NCBI GenBank assembly: GCA_022496185.1
Contig: WTXG01000043.1
Span: 149,182 to 213,181 of the forward strand
From: Multifurca ochricompacta
Lineage: Eukaryota; Basidiomycota; Agaricomycetes; Russulales; Russulaceae
Reading direction: 5' to 3'
DNA length: 64,000 nucleotides
This document shows positions 1 to 12,110 of this stretch, piece after piece; position 1 is the stretch's first letter, and each line of letters begins with the position of its first letter. A program made the translations under genes and the position numbers. Under the pieces are notes generated by a model. The model ran no database searches. It had not been told where the DNA came from and saw only the letters and a list, made by a program, of their open reading frames with translations.

Positions 1-50
1 CCCAATCATAAGTTCACGTGAATTCCAAGAGTACCTGAGTGCCGCCTAAA

Positions 51-73
51 CCTTAACCTTAACCTTAACCTTA
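51..73. repeat. Short CCTTAA tandem run
   Basis: Just under four copies of CCTTAA stand in tandem close to the window start. The unit resembles but does not equal the common fungal telomere unit CCCTAA. It lies just upstream of an ordinary gene, so it is read as a short low-complexity run and not as a chromosome end. Confidence 0.5.
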
Positions 74-186
74 TGCTGGGAGCCCGGTTGGCGCCGATAT
101 CGGGTCCTCTTATCCTCCCTCTTGTATTAAAATCAATTCCTTTAAGATGGACCCCAATCAATACATCTTCATTTCATAAGAACACA

Positions 187-1569
187 ATGTCTTCTGGTAG
201 CACGGCAACCTTTTCTAGTCATACGCTCCAAAGTATAGTGGGCCGTGAGTATGGCGCAGACCCAGTGAGTATTTCAGTTTCTGTTGTCAGCTCGTAATTG
301 GTTTACCATGGCCGCCACGTGTAGGTGAGCTGGAATAAACGCGATCTTTTAGCCTATGCTCTTGGAATCGGTGCTACCCCAGCTGAGCAGCAGTTCGTAA
401 ACGGTACGTCAGCGTTTTCCGCCTTGTAACATCTATTTCGGTCTAACGACGAAGCCATCTCCTTATCTAGAGCTTCGTATGTGACTAATATCTCGTCACT
501 TATATATACATGCTTAACGCATCATCCCGCTCTCTCAGATCCATCTTTCGCTGCCTTTCCGACGTTTCCTGTTGTCCTTTTCCTCAAAGGTCTGTTCCGA
601 ACTTGCTCCTGTAAATTCCCCACAAGTATGCTCATGTTCGACTCGGCAGGGAAAGATGACAGTGTCACGGAATTCACAAATACCATTAATAGGACGAATG
701 CCATCAAAGGTTTACCTTACTTTGACCCGAGCCACCTGGTACATGCAACCCAGTCCATAGAGATCCTGAAGCCTCTTCCACTTGTCAGTGGGCCTGGATG
801 GCTCTTGAAAAAGCGATTGATTTCAATCCGCGAGAATAGTACGTTCATCTCAATCTCACCTGTTTTTCTGGGAGGAGCTCATCGGAAACCCATAGAGTCT
901 GGCGTGATCCTTGAGAACGAATTCGTCCTTGTCGACCCAGACGAGACCCCTTATGCTCGACTAACTGTAAGCCTTCAGCCATTTTTCTTGTAATGATCTC
1001 CTCTGACATTTCGGTGAAAGACTGCGATGTTCAATCTTACTGGCAAGATCACCGGTCAGCGATATACGCGCAGCGTAGTTTCATTACCCGAGGCAAAACC
1101 CATCCCTCGAGACCGTGCACCGAACTGGGTAGTGGCGGACCGTACCTATGTGCATCAAGCACTTATCTATCGTCTCTCTGGTGATTATAACCCACTGCAT
1201 ATCGGTACGGTTTTTTCTTTACCTCCCAGAAAACAAAACAAAAAAAAGACTGAAAGCAGTTTTTGCATGGCATGATAAAAAGATCCGAATGCGAGTTCGA
1301 GTGGCGGCGGCGTGATCTTGCATGGTCTTTCGACGCTTGGGTTCACGGCACGGGCTCTTATACGCACAGTCGGATATGGACGTCCATCGTCGTTGCAGTA
1401 CCTGAATGTTCGATTTACTGCTCCAGTCACACCAGGAGATGGATTGGAGACGAGCGCGTGGGATGTCGGTTCTGGGCCCGGTGGAGTAATTGAGGTCGCT
1501 TTTGAGGTGAGGAATACAAGAACCGGGAAGGTAGGCCATGTTGAATTCTTTTTGCCACTCAACGGCTGA
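187..1569 (+). CDS. MaoC-like (hydratase-2 / hot-dog fold) dehydratase
   Basis: Predicted enoyl-CoA hydratase 2-type enzyme, the fold used by the hydratase half of peroxisomal FOX2. It would hydrate trans-2-enoyl-CoA to (R)-3-hydroxyacyl-CoA in fatty-acid beta-oxidation. The decisive element is YRLSGDYNPLHI near 1165-1203, followed after an intron (about 1204-1282) by a D-P and then GGGVILHGLSTLGF. That matches the hydratase-2 signature with its catalytic Asp and His. An upstream half (about 540-990) carries the first hot-dog repeat, with segments such as FDPSHLVHATQSIEIL and SGVILENEFVLVDP. The start at 187 gives MSSGSTATF, and an intron at 265-324 fits cleanly. The exon joins around 471-540 could not be phased, so that stretch is uncertain. 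No C-terminal SKL-type peroxisomal signal is visible; the protein ends in PLNG. Confidence 0.8.
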
Positions 1570-3727
1570 AAGGATTATAATCTTCTGCACCAGGTTGTGA
1601 TTGGTGGGGGTCATGCACGTTTCGCAAGGTGGGAGCAGAGCAAATTATAGATGACTCTGGGTCCGATGATTTAGCCCATCCCTACGACTACGTACTATAT
1701 CATAACTTACTTCAATGTACCTTAGCTTACGAGGGACGGACCGGGGCTAGCGAATATGCAAAGCAAAAATGAGCAGAGCAGCACTCACAATTAGTTTTGG
1801 GGTTCTCGCTCTAATTACCGACCACATGGCGTAAGATCACTTTTTTTCTGAATATAGTGTTATGTCTTTTTCATGCACCACGTTGTTTTGAAGTCGGGTG
1901 AATTCGCCAGCTAATTCAGTGGGGTGTGAACGGGAGTATTTCTGGGGTGGCACTAGATTATGGCACGACAACGACGTCATTTGATGATTCCAACTTTCAA
2001 GCTGGGGTAACTCTGCTGCGAGTACCTTTTGTCTCCACCCTTTCACTTACTGGGAATGATGTATCCGCCTTCGCTGACAACTGGCACTAAGATACCTGGT
2101 TGCGTGACTTTTTGCCAAACTTTTGCGTGAGCCAGACAATACCATGACAACGGCTGCCAAGAAGCCTATTTCTATGCATCATCTCCCTGGGACAGGGGTA
2201 AGGATCGATGCACGTGGGGTCCCTAAAAGCAACAGAGGGTGGTCAGAGAGTAAAGTAATAAGTGGAAATGCAAGGCGGTGAGACGCAGAGTAGAGAAGCG
2301 CGCAGCCACAAAACAAAACGCAGAAATGAGTTGACAATGACAATCGACTCTGCCAGGACCAAGTACCAAAGCAGGAGTTGATAGGAATTATTTTGGGTTG
2401 AGCGGAGAGCGCGGCAGAAGTACAGAGAGCAACAACGGTGGTGAAAACAGGAAGGGGTAGATGGGGGTCAAACGTTCCTTAATCCCCAAATGACTGAAGA
2501 GCAGGTACAAGGAACTGTTCATAGCCGCGCAGTGCAGGCAGATGGGGACACCAAGCCGTCAGTGAGCTCAAGTCCCGGGTGTTACCCTACCCCACCCCAC
2601 CCCCCCCCGAGCGGGGTTCTGCACTTGGGAGGTTTTAAACGAGCGGCATTGTGACACTATGAAGGCCCACCCTTATACATTTATTGATGCGACCACTGAG
2701 AGAATTTTGTTCGCGCACCTGGCGGCACAAAAAGAAAATGCCGACCGAGAGAGCATCAACATGATGCCAGACATTCAAGAGAGGGAGTCAAGTGCATAGA
2801 AACCGCGCAAGTCCACGAGGGGATGTTTCTGGGATTGTCAGAAAAAGGGATGCAGAGGGAGCAACAAATCGGAGGCAAGCAAGCTACGAATGAGAAACCG
2901 CGCTAAAACCACAAAAGACCAAGGACACTTTTTTTTTTTTTGTGTGTAGTGCTTGTCCCTTTCATCGTTCTAGTTGGTTGTGTACGCGTTCGTTGCTATC
3001 GTGGTTCGGAGTATGTACTAGCCTAGGTCAGGGGCGGAATGTATCATTGAAATTCCACTCAACACGTATAAGTTGAACACAGGAGTCAACCACATGTACA
3101 TGAACATACGTATATATTGTCATAACCACTTCCCATGGCTTGCTGGACCAGCGGCCCCGATTTAGATCAAAGCTGTGTCAAGATGATTCCCGTCAATTGT
3201 ATGTCCACGCTCAGGTTTGTCTACTTGCCCTTGGTTTAAAGCAAGTGGTAATGGGAGGGTGAATTCCCGCGTCATGCCCATCTATCTCGCCAAGTTGGTT
3301 GATTGATGGCAGCTGCATCTGGTAACCCCACACTACCCGAGTTTACATTTTTTGATGGCTTGGTTGCGCACTGTTGAATTCTTCCTAATGTTGTCCACCA
3401 CAGTTACCGGCATTGAGCATCGAAAGTCTCAATGATCTCACTTGAGGCTACTCTGCAGCCAACCCATCTACATAAACCCGACCGTCGTCAAAGCTAGATT
3501 CCCCAGCTCTTGCTCACTCTTGCTCATCTTCGTATTCTTTCTTCGCTCCGGCACTGGTTGGTGAGTATGCCCTCCTCCTATCCTCCTCTAGTACCACTTC
3601 CTCATCCACGAACCTTGCTAACATATGACTAGCCCGAACCTTTTTGCACGACCTTCCAAGCCAATTATTGTCATCCTTCCACGTTCACTTGTTCTCAATA
3701 CCTAGCCTCCGTTAATCGACGATTACA
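1570..3727. other. Intergenic, no gene recognised
   Basis: No convincing coding stretch was found on either strand. It contains a C-rich tract near 2585-2608 and a 12-13 nt poly-T at about 2930. The last 200 bp, rich in CTC/CCTC pyrimidine tracts, are probably the promoter and 5' leader of the downstream secreted repeat protein. Confidence 0.5.
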
Positions 3728-5365
3728 ATGACACGTTCTAAATCTGCCCTCCTTGTTCTTGCTGCCTCCGTCGCTGCCCCCGCTCTCTCTGCCCCCCTCG
3801 CGTAAGCTGTTCTTCTATTGCTCTCGATATTCCCTGTTAAACTTCTTCCCGTGACCAGAGCATTCCGTGCCTCCGGTAATGTTGCCCGTCATCATGGCAT
3901 CAGCCCCGGCCTGGTCGACCCTCTGCCTCCCTTCCGTGGTCCTATCCCTGGCAGAGACCTTGACGAGGTCATGACACGGGACGACGGTGTCATTGGCGGA
4001 CCTGACCTCATCGACATTATCAACGGCAACCTTGACTTCCCCAGTTCGCTTCACAAGGCACGCGACGACGGGATTGGAGGCGGACCTGACCTCATCGACA
4101 TTAACAATGATAACCTCGACTTCCCCAGTTTGCTTCATAAGGCACGCGACGATGGGATTGGAGGCGGACCTGACCTCATCGATATTAACAATGGTAACCT
4201 CGACTTCCTCAGTTTGCTTCATAAGGCACGCGACGACGGGATTGGAGGCGGACCTGACCTCATCGACATTAACAATGATAACCTCGACTTCCCCAGTTTG
4301 CTTCATAAGGCACGCGACGACGGGATTGGAGGCGGACCTGACCTCATCGATATTAACAATGGTAACCTCGACCTCCTCAGTTTGCTTCATAAGGCACGCG
4401 ACGACGGGATTGGAGGCGGACCTGACCTCATCGACATTATCAACGGTGACCTCAGCTTCCGCGATTTGTCTCCTGAGGCCCGTTTCATAGCCCACGAGCC
4501 TACCCTCCTCGACATTATCAACGGTAATATCAACTTCATTCCCCCCGGTGTGCCTCACAAGACACGCGACGACGGAATTGGAGGGGGACCTGACCTCATC
4601 GACATTAATAATGGTAACCTCGACTTCCCCAGTTTGCTTCACAAGGCACGCGACGACGGGATTGGAGGGGGACCTGACCTCATCGACGTTATCAACGGTA
4701 ATTTCCATTTCATTCGCCCCGGTGGGCCTCACAAGACACGCGACGACGGAATTGGAGGCGGACCTGACCTCATCGACATTATCAATGGTGACCTTAGCTT
4801 CCGCGATTTGTCTCCTGAGGCCCGTTTCATAGCCAACGAGCCTACCCTCCTCGACATTATCAACGGTAACATCAATTTCATTCGCCCCGGTGGGCCTCAC
4901 AAGACACGCGACGATGGAATTGGAGGGGGACCTGACCTCATCGACATTAACAATGGTAACTTTGACTTCCCCATTTTGCCTCGCGACGACGGGGTTATCG
5001 GTGGACCTGACCTCATCGACATTTTGAATAATGTGCTCAACTCTCGGGACTTCACGTCTGGTGAGCAGATACAGGCGCGAAACATCCTCCCTCTAATCCT
5101 CGACACTGATGAGGGAATAGACAAGGGTGTCGTGGCGCGTGACGATGTAGATGACATCCTCACTGCAGCCCTCCTTAATTCGCGTGACCTCACATCCGAT
5201 GAGCAGCTTCAGGCTCGTAACTTCCTGTCCACACTCTTCAACACCTTTGGACCTGTTTTCGCCCAAGGCATTCCCCGGGAGGTGGAGCGGGACGAGGACG
5301 TCTCACCGGAACAATTGCTCGCCCTCGCTGCGCTCGCCAGTCGCGATGTTGACGAACTCGACTAA
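3728..5365 (+). CDS. Secreted acidic repeat protein with 28-residue units
   Basis: Unrecognised family. Exon 1 (3728-3801) encodes a typical signal peptide, MTRSKSALLVLAAS followed by an Ala-rich cleavage region. A 57-bp intron (3802-3858) joins in phase to exon 2. The mature part consists mainly of 11 copies of the motif RDDGxxGGPDLID, most in units of 28 residues (84 bp) that end in HKA or HKT before the next Arg-Asp-Asp. Two longer variants insert a segment beginning DLSFRDLSPEARF. The C-terminal about 110 residues are non-repetitive but keep spaced S-R-D and A-R-D/N pairs. There are no Cys-rich or catalytic motifs. The regular basic residue at each unit border could be a protease processing site, as in fungal KEX2-processed repeat proteins, but the sites are KAR/KTR, not dibasic. 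The function is unknown: structural wall protein, effector or peptide precursor are all possible. Confidence 0.75.
3977..5022 (+). repeat. 84-bp coding minisatellite
   Basis: Tandem units of 84 bp inside the secreted repeat gene. Several neighbouring units differ at only a few bases, for example an alternation of INNGN and INNDN. The higher-order pattern, a short unit followed by a longer DLSF-containing unit occurring twice, suggests recent unequal exchange. Because the unit length is a multiple of three, copy number can change without breaking the frame, and the antisense strand also stays open. Confidence 0.85.
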
Positions 5366-7331
5366 CGGCTTGAGAGAATGAGGTACATGAATGGATACAA
5401 TGCTTATGTTTTCCTACTGCTTAGACACCTGGCTTGTTAGTGTACATACTTCACGCGGTCTACTAATGCGAATGTGTTCGGAGCTAGTTTACGTGGGCAT
5501 TGTTGTGATGATGTGAGAAGCGACTGCTTCATTCACAGGGGAAGAAAGAAGTTCCTCTCCCGCTTGCAACGAATAGTCAACTGGCCTGGTGGACATCGAG
5601 ATTTACATTTGGATGCAAGAACGTACTTCAGGAGGTGTTGGCACAACGTGTGCCCCCAGGTGGTAGGACGGCGGGTCACTGCACATGCCCTAACAAGTCG
5701 ACAAATGATATAGACATAAAGTGACGGGATTCACACCTTACGTACCTGCAACCCGTAATCATCTCATCACCCTTATCCACGCGAAAAGAAATCTCATCAG
5801 TTGTGATGCTGGCATTCATCTGATCGCGGCCTCGGATTTGAGAACGGCCTTGATTGAGACCGTTAAGATGGCTATACATTTAGTTTATTAATTATTTAAT
5901 TATTTTCTTTCTCTTTGTTCGCGTACTTGTCATCGCTAAGTGACATCATACCTCTGAACTATATAAATACACTAGAGACATAGCTCAAAAGACTCTAGTC
6001 TTGAGCTCTTGTATCTACAAGAATCTTTGACAATTGAACTATACGCAGAACGGTCAGCCGCCGTAACACACAGCTTCAATTCACTTTCGACGCATACAAA
6101 GCATATCAACATAATTTTGCTCAGCAATACAAAAAGAAAAAAAAAAAGGAACTGTCATGGATTGGGGAATGCTAAGAGGCACTAAGATACTAGTACCAGT
6201 CCAACCGGAGAGGACTAGAACTAAGGACAGACGGGCTAACAACTCAACATGTGGCGTGCCGCTTTGTTATTCTGTTCTTTCATTTTTTTTCGCGGCGACG
6301 CGGCGACCCACTTGGCGCAACCGCTTGACTCTTAGCCGAGCTTTATTGGACTACTGACACTACACACTGGGTAGCACCCGACACTGGCACTTTACTGAAT
6401 GAACAAGGAAGGACCTGCTCGATTCTGTACTTGTAAAATTTCGTTGGTCAAGTCGGGGTCTGATCCTGTGGAATGCTGATCGGCTGTACGCACGATCACT
6501 TCACCGTGTCCGTGTTGTAATTGTGCGGCGAGACAGACTTTCACATTGTTTCCGGCTAGCCTAGCCATATGGAGGGGGGAAAACCCTTCACCAATGGCTC
6601 TCTGTATTATCTATCATATTCTTAAATCCCTGACTTTCATCGTCGATTCTCAGAGAGAAACACGTAACTCAACTCACTCGTGACGCTCTTAATCTCGACT
6701 CTTTTAAAGTATAATGGGTATTTCCACCCCCCCTAACAAAAACAAAAATCAATCATGACCTTTCCTAGCCCTCTTTCTCCTTCGTATCAACAACCGTCCC
6801 CTTGGATTTTTGTTTACCGGCCGGCCTCCGAACCTACGACTATAATTACCGATCAACCGCTCATCACACGAGCATCCATTTCACAAGCTTCCCGCAACTC
6901 ACGCTCTTTAAATTTCTCGAGGCGCTTTGTGGCCTCTTTCTCTTCTTTGTAAATATGCTGTTTTTCCCTCATCCTTCTGCCTACGAATTCACCGTAAAAC
7001 AAAGTCGTGTCAGGAATAACTCATTCGGGCTGAGGGACAGGCCACAGACTATTTCCCTCAAATCCTTGTCGTCTTTATTCTGATTACTCAGTGATCATAG
7101 AGCAGGGGGAAACGGTTATAGTATAGCGTACAGCGTTCGCAGGTTGAGCGCCGTAAGTTACAACACAACTTGTTTCAGCTGCTATCTGCTATCAGTAGTA
7201 TAATATACACTATTTTCTGTAACCCCAAAGTCGATAAAGAGTAATGACAGGGCGTGCAAGTGAGCGTGGTGGAGATGGAACACACGAGCCCGAGTCACCA
7301 AGGTGAACCGAACAAGTACGACCATTGCCAA
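5366..7331. other. Intergenic, no gene recognised
   Basis: About 2 kb between the repeat-protein gene and the 3' end of the aspartic protease gene. Short open frames at 5474-5713, 6157-6357 and 6755-7083 lack recognisable motifs and overlap one another in different frames. AT-rich stretches at 5880-5920 and 7190-7220 look like ordinary spacer or 3' flank. Confidence 0.5.
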
Positions 7332-8971
7332 TCAATGAACTTTAGCGAACCCAACTCGGTTGTGACCAACATCGAACGCCGTATACACATTCTGTAGAAA
7401 AACGTCCCCGATGATCCAGAATCCTGCCAAAATACTTCAGTATCTCTTCCATCCCGCCAGATCAACGATCTTTGCTTACCAGGGCCATGCCCACTTGAGA
7501 GACTAGCATCTGCTGCAAGGCCACCTACACACTCACTCGAACCCTGAGATACCTGTCCATTGTTGAACGTGTTAGGTTCAATCTTGAATGCAGTACCACC
7601 GAACGTGATCGAAACCGGGGTGTTGAACGAACATGGAACTGTGAAAAGTGTCCAAATTTCCACATCTACCTTCTGAAGGCGGTGACCGACGACGTACTGG
7701 TGTACAATCCATTGTTCCACGGCTTCGCACCAGGGATCTTGGCGTAGATAGAATGCACACTGGCCGTGTCACCGATGATCAACGTAGTCCCAGTGTCGAT
7801 GATCGCACTTGTGCTACCAACGATCTGCTTCCCCCCAACAGTAAATCCATCGAACTCGGTCAACCAGTACCCCTGAAGGGCGCGTCATTAATTAGCATCT
7901 AATATATAGTTATTATAATAACCCATCTATACTTCTTGGGTGACGTCAACGTAAGTGAAGGAGCCCTTGTAGTGCTTGGGATTTGTTCCACCAATGTATA
8001 GTTCTGAACCACTTTGACCGAGGTAGAATCCGAAAACTGCATCTTTTACCTGTCCTTGTGCAACAAGGGTTTGGAATACAGGATTGGCATGATAATCCGA
8101 GATCGATTTGAAGCCCATTCCAAGGAGACCGTCCGAGGGAGACTGCGCGGTTTGGAACCCCGTAGAGTAGTGATTGGCCGCGCCGACTGTCTGCTTCTTA
8201 GCCTAAACAACAACGACGACGACGACGACAATATGTTATTGTCAGATACGAGTAAACAATATATGATGATCTAACCGTGAAATGGCCAATCGAGACGGTA
8301 TCCGTGTATTGCTCCCCCGTCACACTCGATCCGTCACCATACTTCAGGGTGAAATTCTTCTTCAGGTCATAGGCCGTCGAGCTTGCTTTCGTATTGTATA
8401 GCTGATGCCCTTTGCAGGTCGAACCACAAGCGGAACTAGGGAGGAATAAGTCGCTGCTGCCCGTATCAAAGTCCACTGTACATTATCAGAATGATCAGCG
8501 TCGAGATCATCACGTCACGGAAACAAACAAGTGACCAGGAGCCCCTACCAGTATACGTCTTTGGAGGAGTACCGACGGAGATTGGACCATACCATAATTC
8601 GGCTTGGTAATCAACGAGCGGGTCACCGGCGCCGCGTTTCTCAAAGGGCGACAACTTGGAAGCAAAGGGATGGGGTGCGCCTGTGTTTCTCTCGAATGCA
8701 TTAAACCCGTTCTGGATTTTCCTGTATGTATATAATAAAAAAGAATTTTGAGCTGGAGGGGCTCTGCTCGCGCGGATGGTACTCACGAAATGGTGCGACG
8801 GACGCCATTCTTCAGTCTTGTTACATTGACAACAGCATGAGAATTGGGCAGTCCTGAACGTTTTTTGATGGGGATAGAGATGGCAGAAGGGGAGGCGGCC
8901 TGGAATGGAGAGGCGGCGACTAGGAAGGGGAGGGAAAAGATAACGAATGTGATGGAGAGAGAGAGGTACAT
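7332..8971 (-). CDS. Secreted pepsin-like aspartic protease (A1 family)
   Basis: Secreted acid protease of the polyporopepsin/saccharopepsin type. Seven exons join in perfect phase: 8787-8971, 8549-8721, 8276-8475, 8203 minus one base to 7933, 7698-7872, 7480-7638 and 7332-7423, giving 417 residues, normal for the family. It starts with a signal peptide ([17 protein letters not shown]), then a propeptide containing a KKRSG site. The mature enzyme shows the first active site [10 protein letters not shown], a KYGDGSS-like flap segment and LLGMGF. The second active site is AIIDTGTTL. The C-terminal domain has PCSFNTP and SSECVGG cysteines and the final FWIIGDVFL segment. Both catalytic aspartates are present and nothing looks broken. 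The likely role is extracellular protein degradation for nutrition. It has no evident functional link with its neighbours. Confidence 0.93.
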
Positions 8972-9938
8972 TTTTTTTTGGCAGCAAGATGCAGAAAGTA
9001 TTGAAGTTTAAGGGAACTCGGGGAGAGTGTATAAATGGATTTTTTTTTCTTTTACGTGCAGGACAGGCGGGAGTAGCGTCTGGCACCGCATTGCAGCATG
9101 GACATGAAAGCAACCATATGCACCGCCTCTGAGTATCTGAGTAGTAATATTGGATTGAGCTCGGCGGTAGGGAGTTACAGCTCGATGCACAACCACTTGG
9201 TAGCCTGAGAGCGGGTGTTGAGATTAAGACGTTGAGACAAGTATGATGATCGAACTCATGAGATCAGGCCTGATCTCGGGCTGTGCCGTCACAACTTCTG
9301 GCTGGACTTATTTGCGCTCTCTTTCATTACATTTTATTTAATTCAACATTTAGTTTCTGTCAAATGTGATTGATGCTTGGCATGATTAGCATCTTTCACT
9401 CAGCGCGTTCTGGGCTGAACCCACTTCGTCATCCCCTTCGTCCGTATGGCAGTCTTCAACCTTTGACCTTGACTTGAGGCAGCGCCGGGAACTTGAGAGG
9501 GTGAGTAAGTATTAAGACAAGGACGATCAACATCCAACAAACTGTCCTCAACCGGATATCTCACTGGTCGTCGAACTCTTGATCACCACCTCCAATCCCT
9601 CCGGCCATTATATGCATTAGCGATCCCCCACCATTCTCCCTCACCCATTTATTTTCACCATCTCTTTGGATGTCCGTCATTTTATGACAGGCCTGGCGGT
9701 GCGTCGTTATGGGATAGCGCACTTGCTGGGACTTGAATGTGTGCGGAGAGGCTCAATTATGGTAACGTTCCTTACATAGTGCTGGTTCGCTGTCAACTTT
9801 GTCCTTGTCTCTTTCTGCTATCGGGAGCAACATTTACTAAAACGTTGAGGGGTGAATTAATTAAGATTGGGGTGTTCGTCATCGTGGCCAGGTTGTTTGA
9901 CTGAGCATTCGCTGAGGAGGTACGGAACCACTCGCAGA
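8972..9938. other. Protease promoter side and intergenic spacer
   Basis: Upstream of the minus-strand aspartic protease. A poly-A/T stretch lies directly before its start codon and another near 9040-9050. No coding region was recognised. The right edge, 9931-9938 (CTCGCAGA), is the target duplication of the adjoining hAT element. Confidence 0.5.
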
Positions 9939-11252
9939 TAGGGCTGCGCGCCGTACCCGTAGCTTACGGTATGACGGTGCCGTAGTACGGTGCCGTACCC
10001 GTACCGTACCAGCTCAAGTCAATCATCGAGACGGACGGTTACGGGTACGGAAAACGCCGTCCAAACCCGTCAAAAAACGGCCGTAGACGGCATTAGACGG
10101 CATGGACGGCATTGACTGAATGAGCTTTAATCTTGTCATTAAGCCACCAAAACTCCCCCACTATAGTATCTTTACCTATTTAGATAGCAGATAAGTGTTA
10201 GCTAAATATGGTAAAGATAAGAGATAAGATAAACTAACTAATACTCACTTCAGTTTATGTGGTCAAAACTGAAGTGAACATGTACAGAATAGTGACCTTT
10301 TATACTGCTCAGAGGAGCATGACAATAAGTAGAATAAATATAGTTATTTAAATGTGACAAGACAGAAGGAATGTGTTGTGCGTGCAATGTCTCTGAATCA
10401 TTATCTGATGCACTTTAGATTATCTTATCATGATCATGAGATCGAGTCCACAGGAGCCCGGCTGTCCGGTCCCCGGTTCCTAACAATCCGGTCGCAACCG
10501 GCCTATCTCAATATTATGGATTATGGAGCGGGGCAGATTAGATTAGTGGATGGGGCACGATCTCCCTCCGTTGCCTGACAAGAAGCGGCTGCATCTTGCA
10601 CGCATGCAAGGTGATACTGCACTGGATCATTGAGCTGTCTATGAGCCTAGATATTTGATTTTTGCCTTATTGTAATTGAATATTGGTTTGCCAGAGTCCA
10701 GTTGGAGGTATGCTCGCATGTACCACACTTGGCTTCAGGAGTTGCCTTGTGCAAGCCTGAATATAGTTTTTGGATGCCCCCTTTTGGGGCATGTTTTGGT
10801 ATTGTTTCTCTGATGTCTCTTTTGTGATAATGTACCTACAATTCCATTTATTGAGGAATTTCATGTTCCAGTATGCCCTGTTTACACTACTCATGCTCAC
10901 AGAAGCAAATGGAATGCTTGAAGTCCCTCTATGAGTTTCAGATTATGGCTGGTAAAGTTGATTGTTGGGTATTGTACTCATAAACTACATAAAAAGGTGT
11001 AGAATAGCCCCAAGAATACGCATATTTGTTGCTTTATTGCTCTAAGCCTCTTGTTCATGCTATCCTGCTCAACTTAATTTTCTCTAGTAATACCGTCTAC
11101 TACCGTATACCGTAAAACGGCCGTACCGTACCCGTACCGTACCGTCAGCGATCCGGTGAGTACCAAAAACGGAAAGTGTACGGGTCAGCCGTACCCGTCC
11201 TTCACCGTCAAATAGACGGCCCTCACCGTCAAACGGACGGCGCGCAGCCCTA
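9939..11252. mobile_element. Non-autonomous hAT-like element, copy 1
   Basis: A 1,314-bp element bounded by terminal inverted repeats TAGGGCTGCGCGCC and GGCGCGCAGCCCTA. It is flanked by the perfect 8-bp duplication CTCGCAGA (9931-9938 and 11253-11260). The TAG-type ends and the 8-bp duplication fit the hAT superfamily. Both subterminal zones (about 9950-10110 and 11090-11245) are packed with GTACGG/CCGTAC and GACGG/CCGTC motifs, the usual layout of hAT transposase binding sites. The AT-rich interior has no transposase frame. A second copy at 37089-38307 shares most of the interior. Copy 1 keeps about 73 bp near 10267-10340 that copy 2 lacks. Confidence 0.92.
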
Positions 11253-12110
11253 CTCGCAGAGGGCCAAAACACTCCCATCAAACCATCTTTCTCGATCCCT
11301 TTGAGCTCCTGGATGGTCCTGTTCACTAAAGCCGTTACCCCATACCTGAAGCTCTCCTACGCCATATCCGGCGCTCGCGTCGATCCTGTTAAAAATGGTT
11401 TACAAATTTGTATTGTTTCAATCGTATCTACGTCCGGTGGGGTATAATCATATATACGACGACCATCGACGCCGTTGGGTCGTCCTTCGGCAATCAACCT
11501 GGCAGTGACCACACCGCTCTCGGACCGCCCATGCGGCTGGTATTTCGTGGTCCGTGGAGGCACAGTTGCTTCCTTGAGCATCCTGGCACGCGCGGATGGG
11601 TGGGTTCGTGGTGTCTGGACAGATGGATTACCTGGCCATCTGGGGGGTCTCGGGCATGCTACCCATCATGGGTGTCAGTACGGGTTGCGGGTGGGTTGAA
11701 CGATCAGATGGTTCAGGCATGCTGATCACGTGAATCTAAAGCCCCCATCCGCACTTTCTGGTCAGTCACATCTCAGCTGCCTCCGCTTGGATCTGTTTGA
11801 AAATCTCGCGACAACTCTCCTCTCTCCTCTCTCCTTCGTTCTTAGTCGCCCATATCTCTAGATGATGGAGTGAGATTAATTCATATTTCAGGTTGTCATC
11901 TCTTCTATTATAAGATGATGACTGTCGACAGTTCAAATGAGAACTAAACATTTTGCAAGTCGAGGTATTGGAATTCATGAAGATGTTGGTTCGGTTTGGT
12001 ATTTAAATTGCAGAATATAATGGATTGTTGTAGCAGTTTCATCGTCATCGTCGTCGTCGTCAACTTGTTATCCTCCACTAGAGATTATCTTATCTTATCT
12101 TATCGTAACA
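11253..12110. other. Intergenic, possible eroded coding scrap
   Basis: No gene recognised with confidence. A 74-codon minus-strand frame at 11357-11581 has protein-like composition but no known motif and no clear exon partners. The region just before the next gene contains GTCGTC and TTATC micro-repeats (12030-12105) typical of a promoter/leader. Confidence 0.4.

Noticed and set aside
51..73. Possible telomere repeat
   Set aside because: Unit is CCTTAA, fewer than four copies, next to an ordinary gene; not a chromosome end.
3815..4900. 361-codon open frame on the minus strand opposite the repeat protein
   Set aside because: It is the antisense of the 84-bp units; a repeat length divisible by three keeps it open. 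No start context, no introns and no known motif.
8466..9113. 215-codon minus-strand frame overlapping the aspartic protease start
   Set aside because: Alternative frame running through exons 1-2 and introns of the protease; the correct frame has signal peptide, DTG motifs and phased splicing.
10667..10900. Minus-strand frame inside the hAT element also seen in copy 2 (37701-37955)
   Set aside because: Conserved only because the two elements are copies; no transposase motif, and stops flank it in both.
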